Assembly: GCA_036346395.1 (NCBI GenBank)
Contig: CM070594.1
Location: 32,273,385 to 32,337,384, forward strand
DNA: 64,000 nucleotides
Source of the DNA: Hsuehochloa calcarea
Lineage: Eukaryota; Streptophyta; Magnoliopsida; Poales; Poaceae
Reading direction: 5' to 3'
The first letter of the stretch is position 1. Every line of letters begins with the position of its first letter. A model generated the notes under the pieces. The model ran no database searches and had not been told where the DNA came from. It worked only from the letters and a program-made list of their open reading frames with translations. Of this stretch, positions 46,966 through 58,887 are shown piece by piece. The translations under genes and the position numbers were made by a program.

Positions 46966-49183
46966 TTTTGACCTCCCCAAATTTCTTTTGCCACCTAGTA
47001 GAAATCCTATACATAACCCAATTCAGTACATTACAAACAATTAGTCCAACTATGCTCAAGAACTGAATGAAGTGGTGGCTCAAAATTAATTAAATTATGA
47101 GAGAATGTTGGTTTCAAAAGAAAATGAGGGAATAAAGCAGAAAAAAATATTTCAAAAGAATTACCTTAATTTGTTTGGAGGTAGAGATTGGAATTATGAC
47201 CAAGCAATGTAGTTTAATTTACACAGTCCAATAAAATAATCGTGCGCAAGTAGTATATTACATCATACTTATATATTAGACAATTTTCTATTGTAATCAA
47301 CTGATAATTCAAAAGTGTAATGCAAATATATCCTTAGCAAAATGCAACACATAAAAGTTTTACCGTCAACACATATCCATCAATAGGTTTAGTCAGCGCA
47401 CCAAGCAACGTACATTGTGGTATCCTGACCCCACTTTAACGAAACTGTAACCACCAAAAGAAGTAAAATAAAACGGTGAGTATAAGATGGAGAAGATCTG
47501 TATAATATGAAACAAGATATCAACATTAAAATTTTGGTCAAAATCTATGATTTCATAAAAAATTCAATAGGCTTGGCACATCAATTTCGTAGTGAAGCTA
47601 ATAACCCTTGCAACTAACACTTGTTTTCCACCAAACTGCAAAATGCATTTGTCCTCTGATCCACAGTACAAAAATGCCAAAAATCCAATGTTCAAGTCTG
47701 AACCAACGAACTTACAAACCACAGAGACACACATCTTAGAGTGAAATACAAGAATGAGCAAGCAATAATGTTCAAGCAATAAAGTACATTGAATATCGAC
47801 CATCGTTACGTATACGTAACTCAACACCAAAAATTAAGGGTAATTCACATTCCAAAGAATTGGAATAGGAGGGTCCGATTCTGCAAAACTATAAAATAAC
47901 CAATAGCACAAATGCTCTGCCCATAATTCAATAAATCAACAATAAAACCAACAACTGAAATCTCAAAATACAATTCCTCTAAAAGTGCAACAAAACTACA
48001 AATAAAAAGTCCACACCAATGTCAACTAAAGAAAACTTCAAAATCAAGTCTTCATCACACAGTGCGACAATCCCCTACCTTAAAATGTATAGTTTTCTCA
48101 CACAACGCAACAGTCCAACAGTGTCATAAATAGAAAGCTTCAACTCGAATTTTCCCACATAATGTCATAATCCAGCACCTCCTCAAACTCCAATCCTCTT
48201 CACTAATGCAACAATCCAGCACCTCAAAATACAAACTTTTTCAAATAATGTAAAACCACAACGCCAGAGTCACATCCAACACGCAATGATCGAACACATA
48301 TACATCACGATATGCAACATACCAACATCCAGACCGACCTAAGAATTGCTTAAAATTTTCGTTTCTATCTAGCAATGCAAACGAACAATGAAGAAAATCT
48401 ATGAGCAATTAGTACGATCGAATCCAACTTTTAAAAAAATTGAATCTTTGTCAGGCAGTACAGCAATACACAACTGCATCTTGGAAGTTGAAATGCAAAA
48501 AAAACTCAATCTTTATCGCAGAAAGCAACTATCCCAGCACCCCCAGAACCTCCCATGAACCCAAACCACTGAATTTCCTCACCTCGATGTGGAAGTGGAT
48601 AAAGACATCAGCGCGGTGACCTCATGAGCCAAGCAGAGCGGCGCGCGGCCGCCTCCAAGACAGGCGTGCCGACGTCAAGCGGCCAGCCTTCAGGGCCCTC
48701 CACGGAGGGCGTTTTGGATGGCGCAAAACCCGCAGATGATGAGCTAGCTTCAGGGTGATGAGCACCTGCACATGTGAGCACCCAACAAGAAGCAAACGCA
48801 AAGAAAACTGGCCAGGGCAAAATGCAATGATCTAAAGAAAGTAGAGCAACAGGGAGGACGGTGGAGGCGTAGCAAGGAAGGGGGCAAAACGAACAGGGAG
48901 GTCAGGCGGTGTGCATCTATAGGAAAGTGTTCCCCTCGTAGGCTTCGCCCGAGCGAACAAAGGATGTGGTAGCCGTAACTGAGCGAACTGCCCATGAGAC
49001 GGGCCAAAACAACGAAAATAGGCCGCACCAACTGGTCCAACAACCGGCACGGAGTCCGCAGGCAACGCAAACGCAACCGGTCTGGAAGCGCGGACGACCA
49101 AGAAACTAAAAATAGTGAAGCGTCAATGGCGTTTGTGGCAAACAAAAGCAAGCACAAGACTGAAGAATCTAGACCCACCATTA
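46966..49183. other. AT-rich intergenic DNA, no gene recognised
   Basis: 46966-48590 is AT-rich with no coding signal. It may be the interior of the minus-strand gypsy element whose LTR ends at 46965, but no gag or pol motif is readable. 48600-49170 is GC-richer and holds open frames on the minus strand without recognisable domains. Confidence 0.35.
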
Positions 49184-49743
49184 TAAGTTAATGGAGTGTT
49201 TTGGTTATTAATGACAAATCTATTTGCGAGACTAAAACTTTTATTGATATACCTATTGTCTAGTCTTATTTGGATGAAAATGTGAAAATCAAAGAGGTAT
49301 GCATTCAACATCATATTCTTATATCTCGTTGCATTCCTCAGATCCAAAATATAGGTTGAACTCCACTAAAATTCTAACTTGAATATGTGCATATGTTCTT
49401 ATTATACGTTGTGTATGCACACATTTAGGGGAGTTCACTCTATATTTTATGGTTTCATAGTATTAATCCATATTCTTTTATCCACATATATTAAGGATAT
49501 TTACTTTGAAACATATCAAATAAGTATATAAAATTTGTGTAGTTCATATATACTCATATGTCTTTATATTCAATTATATGTAATTGTGATGGTTGTCATC
49601 AATTACCAAAGAGAAAAAGATTGGAGTATCTTGACCTACTATTATCAGTTAATGATATGTTGTGGTAATTAATATCAATCACGTTATGGTACTAACATTT
49701 TTCATGAGTTGGGTAAATAGGTTATGTTCTATGATGGTGGTGG

Positions 49744-49998
49744 CTTTGGATGACATCATGAGTTGATCGGCATCAAATCAAAGTTCAAGAAGAGGATGCA
49801 TCATGTGTTGATGCACATCAAAATTCCGAAGAGGAGATGATCATGAGTTGATCATCAAATCAAGAGAAGACACATCATGTGTTGATGGAGGGCAAGTGAA
49901 GAAAATCATCGTGTGTTGATGATACTCAAATCAAGAGAAGATCCAACATGTGTTGATAGAGGTCAAGTGAAGGTTGCATCATGGGTGGATGCATATCA
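49744..49998 (+). repeat. CATCA-N5-TGATG repeat zone
   Basis: Six to seven copies of a 15-bp inverted repeat, such as CATCATGTGTTGATG and ATCATGAGTTGATC, alternate with CAAATCAAGAGAAGA-type linkers every 35-50 bp. Confidence 0.85.
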
Positions 49999-50254
49999 AG
50001 TCAATGACCTGGACTTGAAGTGAAAATGTGTGTCATCAAGCTTCACGAGGATACTCAAGGCAAAGGTATTACTAGTTATGGCTAAGGATGTGTTCCTAGT
50101 CTTTTGCCGGTCTTGGTGTTTGGTTGGAAGATCGGATTACTAGTATAGGTCGTCGTATTGTTAAGAGGGGTCTAGACTAGTAGCTCGAGTTAGTCATGTG
50201 TTGATGGCTCGTTTATCTTGCTCTAGATCTCGTTAGCATGTGTCCCGATATTTA

Positions 50255-50472
50255 CGAATGTGTTTTGCAAATGGCCGCGTTTCATGCATAATCCGTGTAG
50301 CATGTGACTTTAGTTTGTGAATGTATTTTGCAAAAGGTTTAAGTCCATGTACCTTATTACTTCTGTCGTTGATTCTAAAAGTTCGCAAATGTGTTTTGCA
50401 ACTTGTTAAGAATCTTGCCTTTAACACTTATTTGCATCGCGCATCAATTGGTAAATGCGTTTTGCGAATTGA
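50255..50472 (+). repeat. GCAAATGTGTTTTGC repeat zone
   Basis: Five copies of an inverted repeat of the form GCAAA-TGTG-TTTTGC are present. Examples are CGAATGTGTTTTGCAA, GTGAATGTATTTTGCA, TTCGCAAATGTGTTTTGC and AAATGCGTTTTGCGAA. Confidence 0.82.
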
Positions 50473-50544
50473 GTTGAAGCGAGGTGTGTAAACTGTTTTA
50501 AAAATTGGTATAACCGTAAGTGATAAGCGAGACTCATCAGAGGT

Positions 50545-51142
50545 CGGTAGTACCGATATTAACATGGCGGTATGAATTTTTCAGAGAGCTGTTTTTAAGT
50601 GTTTTGATCCTCTCTAAAAATCAAAATGACACATTTGAATTACAGTACTACCACAGGTCGGTAGTACCGAAATATAGATGGTGATGCGTAAATTACAGAG
50701 AGTATATTTTTGAGTGTTTTGATCCTCTCTGAAAATCGGAACGACCGCATTTGAACTGCGGTACTACCGCAGGTCGGTAGTACCAAAATATAGATGGTGG
50801 TACGTAAATTACAGAGAGTGTGCTTTTGGGAGTTTTGATCTCCCTTAAAAATCGGTATGACCGCATGATCTGAGCGATACTACCGGAGTGCGGTAGTACC
50901 GATATTTACAAGGCGGTACATTTTTTTCTAGAGAAGGTGTTTTCTGATATTTTTTGAGCTCTAAAAAAATGGTAGTTTCGTTCTAGCCGAGCAGTACTAC
51001 TACGCTGCAGTAGTACCAATTTGTAGTTGGCGGTAGTACCGTAACTTTATGTGTAGCGGTTAGTTCAGAGCATTAAATGCTACTATTTCGACAGTTGAAC
51101 GAAAAAATGGTAGTACCGGGTTTCAATAGCGGTACTACCGTA
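50545..51142 (+). repeat. GGTA-N-TACC palindrome zone
   Basis: A dozen or so copies of GGTAGTACC or GGTACTACC (often C...G flanked) occur here, as in AGGTCGGTAGTACCGA and GCGGTACTACCG. They sit within a looser repeat of about 120 bp (see the recurrent TTTTGATC.TCTCT.AAAATCGG lines at 50600-50850). Confidence 0.88.
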
Positions 51143-51909
51143 AATCTTGATTTTTCCAGAAGTTTATTCCAACGGTTAGTTTTGTGGTGGGAGCTGTAAA
51201 TACCCCTTGTGGCCAGTTGGAGAGGTTGTTGCTGGTGCCATATTCTTTCCCTTAAGCAAAGTTCAAGCCCTCTACGCTCTTATGTGCATGTGTTGCACTT
51301 AGTGAGCTTAGAGAGCAAACTCTAAGTGCATGTGTTGCATTAGGTAGTGGATTGTGTATCCACTTGAGCTTAGACACTTGATTTGTTCAAGTGAGCGTCT
51401 TCGACTGGTTACTCTTGATGTTTGTTGATATCTAGACGGCTTGGAGGAATTGCGCCGGTGATCTTCTCAAAGAAGATTGTGAGAAGACCCAAGCGGTTGT
51501 GAGTGGTTTGGTGCTCGCCATCTCCGGAGTGGATGATGAGCAGCCCCGAGTGGATCGAGGTGTTAGTTCATGTTAGAATCGGTCCAAGTGGTTAGACTTA
51601 CTTCGGAGGTGTTGACTCAAGTGAAGCCGGTCCAATGTGGTTGGGCTTAACTCAACGTAGATTAGGGGAGACCAGCAAGTCTCCGAACACCACGGTAAAA
51701 TATCATTGTGTCATTGCGGTTTGTTCTCTTATGTTTTATTTTTTGTAATTTATATTCTTTGTATTAAATTGCTTATATGTCTTTGTATTATCGCTATCAT
51801 TATCAATAGTCTTAAAATTGTTAGTGCACTTAGTTAAAACTATTTATTTTATGTTTTAACTGTCCAAAACTGAATTATTGTTAGTTTCTGTATTAGAAAA
51901 CGGTTTTAG

Positions 51910-51992
51910 TTTTTTTTTTAAAAAAAAAAAACTAAAAACGCCTATCCACCTTTCCCTAAAAAAAAAACTAAAAACGCCTATCCACCTTTCCC
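51910..51992 (+). repeat. Short direct duplication with poly(A)
   Basis: The segment AAAAACTAAAAACGCCTATC then CACCTTTCCCTA occurs twice in direct contact (about 51922-51956 and 51957-51992), each copy led by an A-run. The first is preceded by a T-run, making a T/A hairpin. Confidence 0.9.
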
Positions 51993-52016
51993 TAATCGGC
52001 TTCCTTGATTTTTACA

Positions 52017-52984
52017 AGGACGTGTGGCACGATAGGACCCGAGGACTAAATGTGCGGGATCATTCTGAGAGTAGCGTTCTCACCGCCTTTAGTCTTAGGG
52101 TAGATTGATGAGTGCACCAACAATGCAAAAAGACATTGCTGCTGTGACTCGGATATCTTCAAGTGGTACACGATAAATATTATTTTACGCCAGATAGTAT
52201 GTGCTCGTGTATTGCGTATCAATGGTAACTACCGGAGTCATGGACCTATATAGAAAAAGGCAAACTGGCGTGTTTCATGGAACAAAAGAGATTGGACGTG
52301 CCATACATGAGCGGATTCTTTGTTTGTGGTACAACGAACATTTATGGTTCGGTCAAAAGTTGTGAAGGAAAATAGAAACTATCTTCCAAATGCATATATG
52401 TGTCCTATTGTGGCACACACCTCAGTCCTTACGCCGGTGCTACACACTGGCTAGAAAAGAAGAAAAAAAATCAACGCGCCTACCAAAAAGAGGAGACAAC
52501 AAAATGTTGCTAAGAGGCCATACCCAGCGCGCGGCTCGGTGTATTTAAGGGGACGAGTGGGATGATGTAATGGCCTAATTTTTGAATCATTTAAAATTTG
52601 CATAAATTTTTCAGATTTCAAAAACTTTTGTTGCATTTAAGGTTTTCCAAAAGCTTTGTCTTGCAATCCAAAACGGTAAATCAATTTCCTCGCACCAAAT
52701 TTAAAAATCTACAAGTTAAATGTTGTGCTAAATCTCCTCGGGATTTGAATTTCAATTTTCAATTCAATCCTAAAAATTCAAACAAAAATTTTCAAATCTT
52801 TTCTTCCCTCTCTCTCGCCTCTCGGGTCGCTTTCCCCTTACCAGCTCAGCCCCTTCCCTCTTCCCCATGGCCCAACTCCGCTCTCCCGGACCAACGCGTC
52901 GTCAGTCCGCTCCCTCTTTCCCTCGCGGCCTGTGAATGAGCCTATGCCCCAAAAGCAGCAGCAAAACCAGCATGTCTACTCACT

Positions 52985-53020
<36 letters not shown>

Positions 53021-54521
53021 TGCACACGCCTCTCTCGTTGACATGTGGGCCCTGGCCTCACTTGTGCGCCAGCTCGCCCGTTCTCTCCACATCACGCCCA
53101 TGTGCAGGAGGCATTCGAGTGTTTGTAGCTGCCATCCTCGAGCCTTGCGTCGCCAGGACATCGTTCCATCCGTGTGCCAGTGCTTGTTACCGACGCTCCG
53201 CTTAGTTGCCACGTCGTGCCCGAGCCGCATCGATAGCCTCGCTCGCTATCTCCCTCTCCTCCCTATTTAAGGCCAAGCAGAGCATGTCAAAAGCTTCGCC
53301 TGAGTGAGTCTTCGTCCTCATCTTTTGTCGCACTATGACCGCCTTGACTTCCTCTTCATCACGCTCGCCTCCTCTATGCTTGTTTCCTAGATAAGAGGAA
53401 ACATCGTCACTGTCCAAAGAGCTAGATGGAGCACCATGATTCGTCGCCGCCCCCTTCCGCCTTGTTCTGTGAGTTTCCACATCTGTTGTCTCGCGCATCT
53501 TGTTCGCCTCAACTTCCTCTCTCTAATGTGTGCGCTCTTCGTCCTTGTCGTGCCATAGAGTTGCCTGAACACCCATCGTCCCCATCGTCGACCTGGAGCA
53601 CGCAACCTCGCCGCCGCACTCGATCTCCTTCCTCAGTTATCTTCTAGGTGAGATATCATGTTCTTGTAGGTTTCTTCATCTCACAAAACCAGTAGGCTAA
53701 TTAATAAAGAGCATAGTTAGTCGTAGCGTAGCCGCACCACCAACCTTGCTATGCCACCATAAGCCGCCATGGAATGCTCGATGCATTGCCTCATTTTGAG
53801 CACTGGCAGCTTCGTTTTAGCCAATAGATGCTAAACTTAGCTCTAATTTGTTGTTGTAAGCCTCATTGTGTAGTTGCCCCAACCTACAGTACCATCATCG
53901 CCGACCTCGCTGTAGCGTTGCCACCTCAGTCCATCTCCCTCTGTGCCTTCATAGCCATTAGGATCGCTATGGACCCTACAACCCATTTTTGGAGTTATGG
54001 GTTGTCGTCGGAGCCCTCTCTACCGACGTTGAGCTCTCTCAAGAGCCAACCATGGCTGCTCTATTTTGAGAGCAAGAAGAAGACTGTAGGGTCACTAACG
54101 TGTGGGACCATGTGATTAGGTTAATGGTAATTAGTTAACGTTAATAATTAGGTAATGTCTATATGACATGTGGGTCCGACGCAATTGGAAAAAAAACAAT
54201 TAAATCATAGGTTAAAGTACGTATGTATGACATGTGGATCCCACCACTTCAAACCCCTTGTATAGACCATGTTCGTGGACCAAGCTGCTGATGTGTGGGC
54301 CCTCTAGCCCTGTGCACCGTCGGGTGGACCAAGTCCATGTGGATCGCTATCCCACCTGTCAGTCTCTCATGTGGACCAAGTCTATATGAGCTAGCTATTG
54401 ATCATGAGATTAGCTTGGGATACACAGAGGGTCTGAATAAAAATCCGGGGTCGACAGATGAGAAGCTCTACCGTCATATTATCTACTACCAGAAAACGAA
54501 CTCAAGAACAAGAATTCAGAA
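52017..54521. other. Repetitive intergenic DNA, no gene recognised
   Basis: 52565 (TGTAATGGCCTAATTTTTG) could start another gypsy-type LTR, but no end or target duplication is seen. 52800-53640 is pyrimidine-rich with many CTC words. 54130-54420 repeats ACATGTGGG/TCCCACC words (for example GGACCAAGTCCATGTGGATC and a diverged copy 55 bp on), common in grass intergenic DNA. No convincing gene. Confidence 0.35.
52989..53017 (+). repeat. (CT)n microsatellite
   Basis: An uninterrupted CT dinucleotide run of about 14 units. Confidence 0.97.
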
Positions 54522-54832
54522 CACTACAAGAAAACGCCCATAGGTACGCCTTTCTAGAGATATTTTTCGTTTTGTCTCTAAAATAAGGAGTTATATAGTC
54601 TAGATGCGGTTTTTAGAGACACTTTAAAAATTACCTCAAAATTTTGTTCGTTAGAGATGGTTTTGAGACGTTTTTTAGACACATACAAAATTTTATTTTG
54701 TAGAGACGTTTTTTATACACTTTCTAATTCGCCTTAATGTTATGTTGTGTAAAGATATTATTTTGAGATGCTTTTTAACTCTCTAGATGTGTTTGTTCGG
54801 TGGTTGATAACTTGATACGTGTTAAAAGAACT
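54522..54832 (+). mobile_element. CACTA transposon terminus, truncated
   Basis: The sequence starts CACTACAAGAAAA, the standard end of plant CACTA (En/Spm) elements. It is followed by subterminal repeats of the form TTTTTAGAGAC/GAGACGTTTTTTAGACAC. No opposite end (TTTTCTTGTAGTG) is present to the right in the window. The element appears cut by the retrotransposon starting at 54833. Confidence 0.8.
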
Positions 54833-55350
54833 TGTCGGTGTATTAGAACCGATCTTACGTAAAGATTATTTGATTCGGGGGGTCTCCTAAGGATGAGATC
54901 ACGCAGAGTGGATTGACACGGGATGTTTAGACAGGTTCAGCCTTCTCCGAGAGAATAATAACCCTAATCTGTGTGTATGGTATTGTTGATGATCTAGCAA
55001 AGGACTAAAACTATTACGAGAGAATAGTGCTTGTGTTTCTACTTGACTAGCCCTTGTTTGCCGTTGTTCTTCTCTCGTCCCCTTGTCTCTCTGCTTGATG
55101 CCCTTATATAGTCGTGAAGAAGTAGCCGTTTTGTTCTCGGAGATGTGCCTAATTAATGTAGTGCGGGCGCATGATGGCAGAATTACCGCGCCTTGACTTC
55201 TTCACGCCATCCGCAATTATCTTCCGGAGATAATGGGGTATTTACACACCATTAATACGCGAATAATAGTGCGTGTAGACCGCTCGGATTCCTTAATCAA
55301 TTGGACCTACTCGTCTGTAGGTTTGATTATAAGGTGGTCGTAGTTTTCCG

Positions 55351-55514
55351 GTCGTAGAGGACTTACGACGTGTAGCGATCGAGAAGAACTTACGACTATG
55401 TAGTGGTCGAGAAGGACTTACGACCATGTAGTGGTCGAGAAGGACTTACGACCATGATATAGTCGTAGCAAGGCTTACGACTATGGGGGTGATTGTAGAA
55501 GAACTTACAATCAC
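55351..55514. repeat. Array of stem-loops with co-varying arms
   Basis: Five or six adjacent inverted repeats share the loop type GAAG(A/G)ACT. They include GTCGTA/TACGAC (55351-55369), TGGTCG/CGACCA twice (first at 55404-55426), ATAGTCGTA/TACGACTAT (55459-55484) and GTGATTGTA/TACAATCAC (55489-55514). The last two have perfect 9-bp arms that differ from each other in matched positions. Confidence 0.92.
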
Positions 55515-55704
55515 TTGTTAGGCCTCTCCTTATAGATATAAGGGTACTTCGGGACTATGTGACATCATATTTACCCATAATAAGAATTATAGATAAAAGA
55601 TAAAATGAGGATTATTAGATCCTCGCCATCTACTGACTTTAAGTGAAAGTAACTTACTTGGTAAAGGTTTCAGAATGGACTTACGACCATGAACATGTCG
55701 AGAA

Positions 55705-56145
55705 AGATAGTCGAAGGAAAAACTCTTCCGATTGATACTTCCTTTGACCGTAAAGATTTGGTCAAGAAAGTAATTTTACTTGGAGGTGATGAAACGAACC
55801 TAACTTTCCGAACAGCCATCTGGGAATTGCAAACAATCTCTACAGATCTGTTGATGAGACGGTTCTCGGCGATTGCAATCGTGAAGATTGCTTACGACTA
55901 TCAAAAGTCGTAAAACCCCTACGACCTTCCGGTGGTCGTAGTAGGGGAATCGGAGAAAAAGCCTTCCGATTGATATTTCCTTCGACCAGAAATACTTGGT
56001 CAAGAATGTAATTTCGCTTGGGGGTGACAATACGCACCTAATTTTTCTCGAACCAGACCATCTGGGAATTGCAACCGGCTCTCACAGACTTGTCCGATGA
56101 AGCGGTTCCCGAGGCGGTACAACCAACTCCTACAGACCTATAGAC
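55705..56145 (+). repeat. Diverged ~235-bp tandem duplication
   Basis: Copy one (about 55705-55860) and copy two (about 55940-56100) share in order TTCCGATTGATA, CTTGGTCAAGAA, TAATTT, CATCTGGGAATTGCAA and TCTC.ACAGA. Both also hold a TTGACC...GGTCAA-type inverted repeat (first copy) or its mutated form. They lie at the LTR/antisense-gene junction. Confidence 0.8.
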
Positions 56146-57259
56146 GAGACGGTTTCCGAGGCGGCGGAGATCGTGAGGTTATAAAAACTTACCAGGAGGT
56201 AGACTTGGGTTTTTACTTTTCCCCCAAATCACTCCGCTGTTCTTCGAGCTCTTGCTTTCTTCGTCCTCGACTAGGTTTCATCTTCTCCGCCGCCAACCCA
56301 ATCAAAAAACTTCTTGCTTCTGAGCGAAATGGCCAAGAGAGTTTCTGAATGGGAGGAATCGGAGATGGATGCGGCTAAGATCAAAATCTTGGTCGATGCC
56401 GGGAAGATCCCAGAGAAGGCTCGTGAAGTGGATTCCGCCATCGGGCAAAGATCGCCATCGGGGAAAATGGGCAAATCCTCGCCTTCCAAGCGTGATTGTG
56501 AGTGCGGCCTTCGATTACCGCCCACCCTTTCTTATGAGTACTCGAACACTTTGGGGTGGAACCGTGAACTTAGGTCCCAATTCCATTACCATGTTGAGTG
56601 TGTTCGTATCAGGCGAGGCATACCGGGGTTCCGCGGATCTCGAGCTGTTCCAATATTATTATGGGATGGCTCGACAAACCGAATTGCTTAAGTCTGTCTC
56701 AAGCTCCACGACTCAAGTCGAAGGAGTACATTCAGAGCTTTACCCGTCTTCGTGGTCGGGCCGAGGAAGAGGTGGTTCTCACCGAAGGTCACTCAAGACA
56801 CCTTTCTTTCGTGGGGAAAGTGCTGAAAAGAAATCTTCATGGGATTCAACCTCGAAGATATTAGCGGATTAGCCCTTATATTCAAGCCATTAAGGACTTG
56901 AAGGAAGAAGGGTTGACCGGATGGCATGTGGTGAAAGATTTCATCACACGCCGAATTAGTCCTCTCAAGAAACGAGCATCTCCTATGTGGAGGTACTGGA
57001 AGAGGAGACCCCACGAGAGACTACGAGGAGGGTAAGCAATTGTTGACTTAACTCTCCGCTTGGTCTTTCTCAACTTTGTCTAATATTTTTATCTGCTTAT
57101 TACAGATCTTTCACAGCCGAGGTTGACTCAGTCGACTCATCTCGTGAGAAGTCCCCGCCACCCGAGGGGTGGTTCTCAAGTCATTGCGGTTTTGTCCGCA
57201 GATGAAAGGATAGAGCGCCTAAAGGTAATCGTAAATCTGATTCTCTCTTTAGGACTTTA

Positions 57260-57366
57260 TAGTCGTAGAAGATATTTACGACTAATGGTGATCGAGAATA
57301 TCTTACAATCAAGAAAAAGTCGAGAAAAACTTACGACTTGGTACTAGTCGAGAAAAACTTACGACT
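57260..57366. repeat. Stem-loop cluster inside an intron of the antisense gene
   Basis: TAGTCGTA/TACGACTA occurs at 57260-57284 around a 9-base spacer. Two imperfect GTCGAGAAAAACTTACGAC units follow near 57321-57366. The units match the array at 55351-55514. Confidence 0.85.
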
Positions 57367-58887
57367 AATTAGTGATTCTTGTTTTTCTGCTTTTGCTTTA
57401 CGTAAAGTAGGCATGGAAAATCGCCAGACGACGAAGAAGTCGCTCGATGACTATTGGCGCCGGGTTGTCGAAGACAAAGACTCGGCTCCTCCTCAAGAGA
57501 CGCCGACTTGTAAAATCTGCCGACAAGGGGGAGCAAGTTCGAGTTCGGTCTTTCGACCAAACCTCTACAGAGACCGCGCACCGTAGTTGTATCTCAAGCC
57601 GAGGCCGCAGCTCGCCGGCCGAGGAGGTTGAAGCATTGAACCTCTCAAGCGCAAACCTCGCAAGGCTAAGGTACCCTTCTATTATGACACGGAATCTTTC
57701 GCAGCTTGGTGCCACTCCTAGTTTTATTAAACAACTGGAAAGGGAGAAGCTGGAAGGATTTTATGTCTTTTATGAAGGACGATGTCAGATCAAGACAACT
57801 CGCAATCGAGGGCGATCTCGCTTCGGAATGGTCGAGACACCTCTCGTCCATCTGAAGATCGTGAAACCGAGCTCGTTCCTGTTCAAACTCTACGACCGCA
57901 CGTGGTCGAAGCCGAGCCAAATGTTGAACCTCACCGACGTGGTCGTGGAGAAGAAGAGGTCCTCCGCTGGGAGGATTGCTCCAAAATTCCCGGTTAAGAC
58001 CAGGTGCGAGGTATGTGAAATGTATCAAGTGTAAGAAGGACATTTACCTTTTTCTTTTCACAACCCGATTTGCTTTTCTTTATTTCACCGACTCCTTCAA
58101 ATTTCCGGAATGCTTCTCACGAGAAGTCCATTGCTATCCCTTCACCATCGGAGAGGTAGCAACGGAGGTGGTCGGCATCACCCTTGGCCTGTGGCCGATG
58201 AAGTCGAGACTCCTGCAGTGTCTCCCACATCTCGCCAAGTCGAATTCACGACTCTTGAGGTAGCGGCGCATCGTTGAGGTGGCCGCCACGACCATCAAGT
58301 CGAGAAACAACAGAGGCACTGTGGAAGCCTCCGTCAAGGTGGTGACCACTGCAGACCGCCTGGGAAGGAAATCGAGGAGGCGTTCCTTCCCTACCCAAAG
58401 AGAAATCACGAACCGTATGAGAAAATTTCAACTCGTGGTGACTTCTTTGGGCTGCCTCCATCGTAGGGTCTTTCGCACAAATCTCGTGACTGAGTCCCCA
58501 TCCCAAAGATATTCCCAATATGGAGAATACTTTTGATAACGAGCGCTTGAGAAGGTGTGGTGGGACAAAGTTGCGAGGATAGATAAGTCGCAAAGACCCT
58601 GACTTTGTATATTCAACGTTTGCTAGGACGACTATGAATGTAAGTATCTTCGTAATACTTATATCGTGGCTTTTCTTCCTTTCTTCTTGCTTTCTTTTGC
58701 GTAAAGCTCGAGCAAATTGTCGTTGTCGGTGAGTATCATCGACAACTTTTAGAGCTAAGACAGAGAAAGAACTACTCGCGCAGAGGCGAGAGGTGGTAAG
58801 TCACTTATCATTCATAGTTGTTTTCGACTTAAATACTCGTATGATGCTTTACGAGAATAGTCATGGAAGAAACTCATGACAAAGTGT

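Larger units (their letters stand above)
49184..52016 (+). mobile_element. SIRE/Maximus-like LTR with three palindrome zones
   Basis: The end CCTATCCACC...TAATCGGCTTCCTTGATTTTTACA parallels the ends of the two LTRs at 12010 and 26363 (read in sense). A TAAATACCCC-type core and a purine-linked leader at 51150-51720 fit an LTR promoter and transcribed region. Its start near 49184-49191 (TGGAGTGTTTTGG) is provisional, and no target duplication was found. It contains, in order, repeats built on CATCA-N5-TGATG, GCAAA-N-TTTTGC and GGTA-N-TACC. Confidence 0.6.

Noticed and set aside
48608..49191. Minus-strand frames including a hydrophobic N terminus resembling a signal peptide
   Set aside because: No domain, no promoter evidence, and competing frames on both strands; treated as chance.
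52800..53650. Pyrimidine-rich region with open frames
   Set aside because: The CT-rich composition explains the open frames; no conserved motif or splice structure supports a gene.
55399..55440. TGTAGTG words that could be the right CACTA terminus
   Set aside because: They lack the TTTTCTTGTAGTG context and belong to the hairpin repeat of the Tat element.
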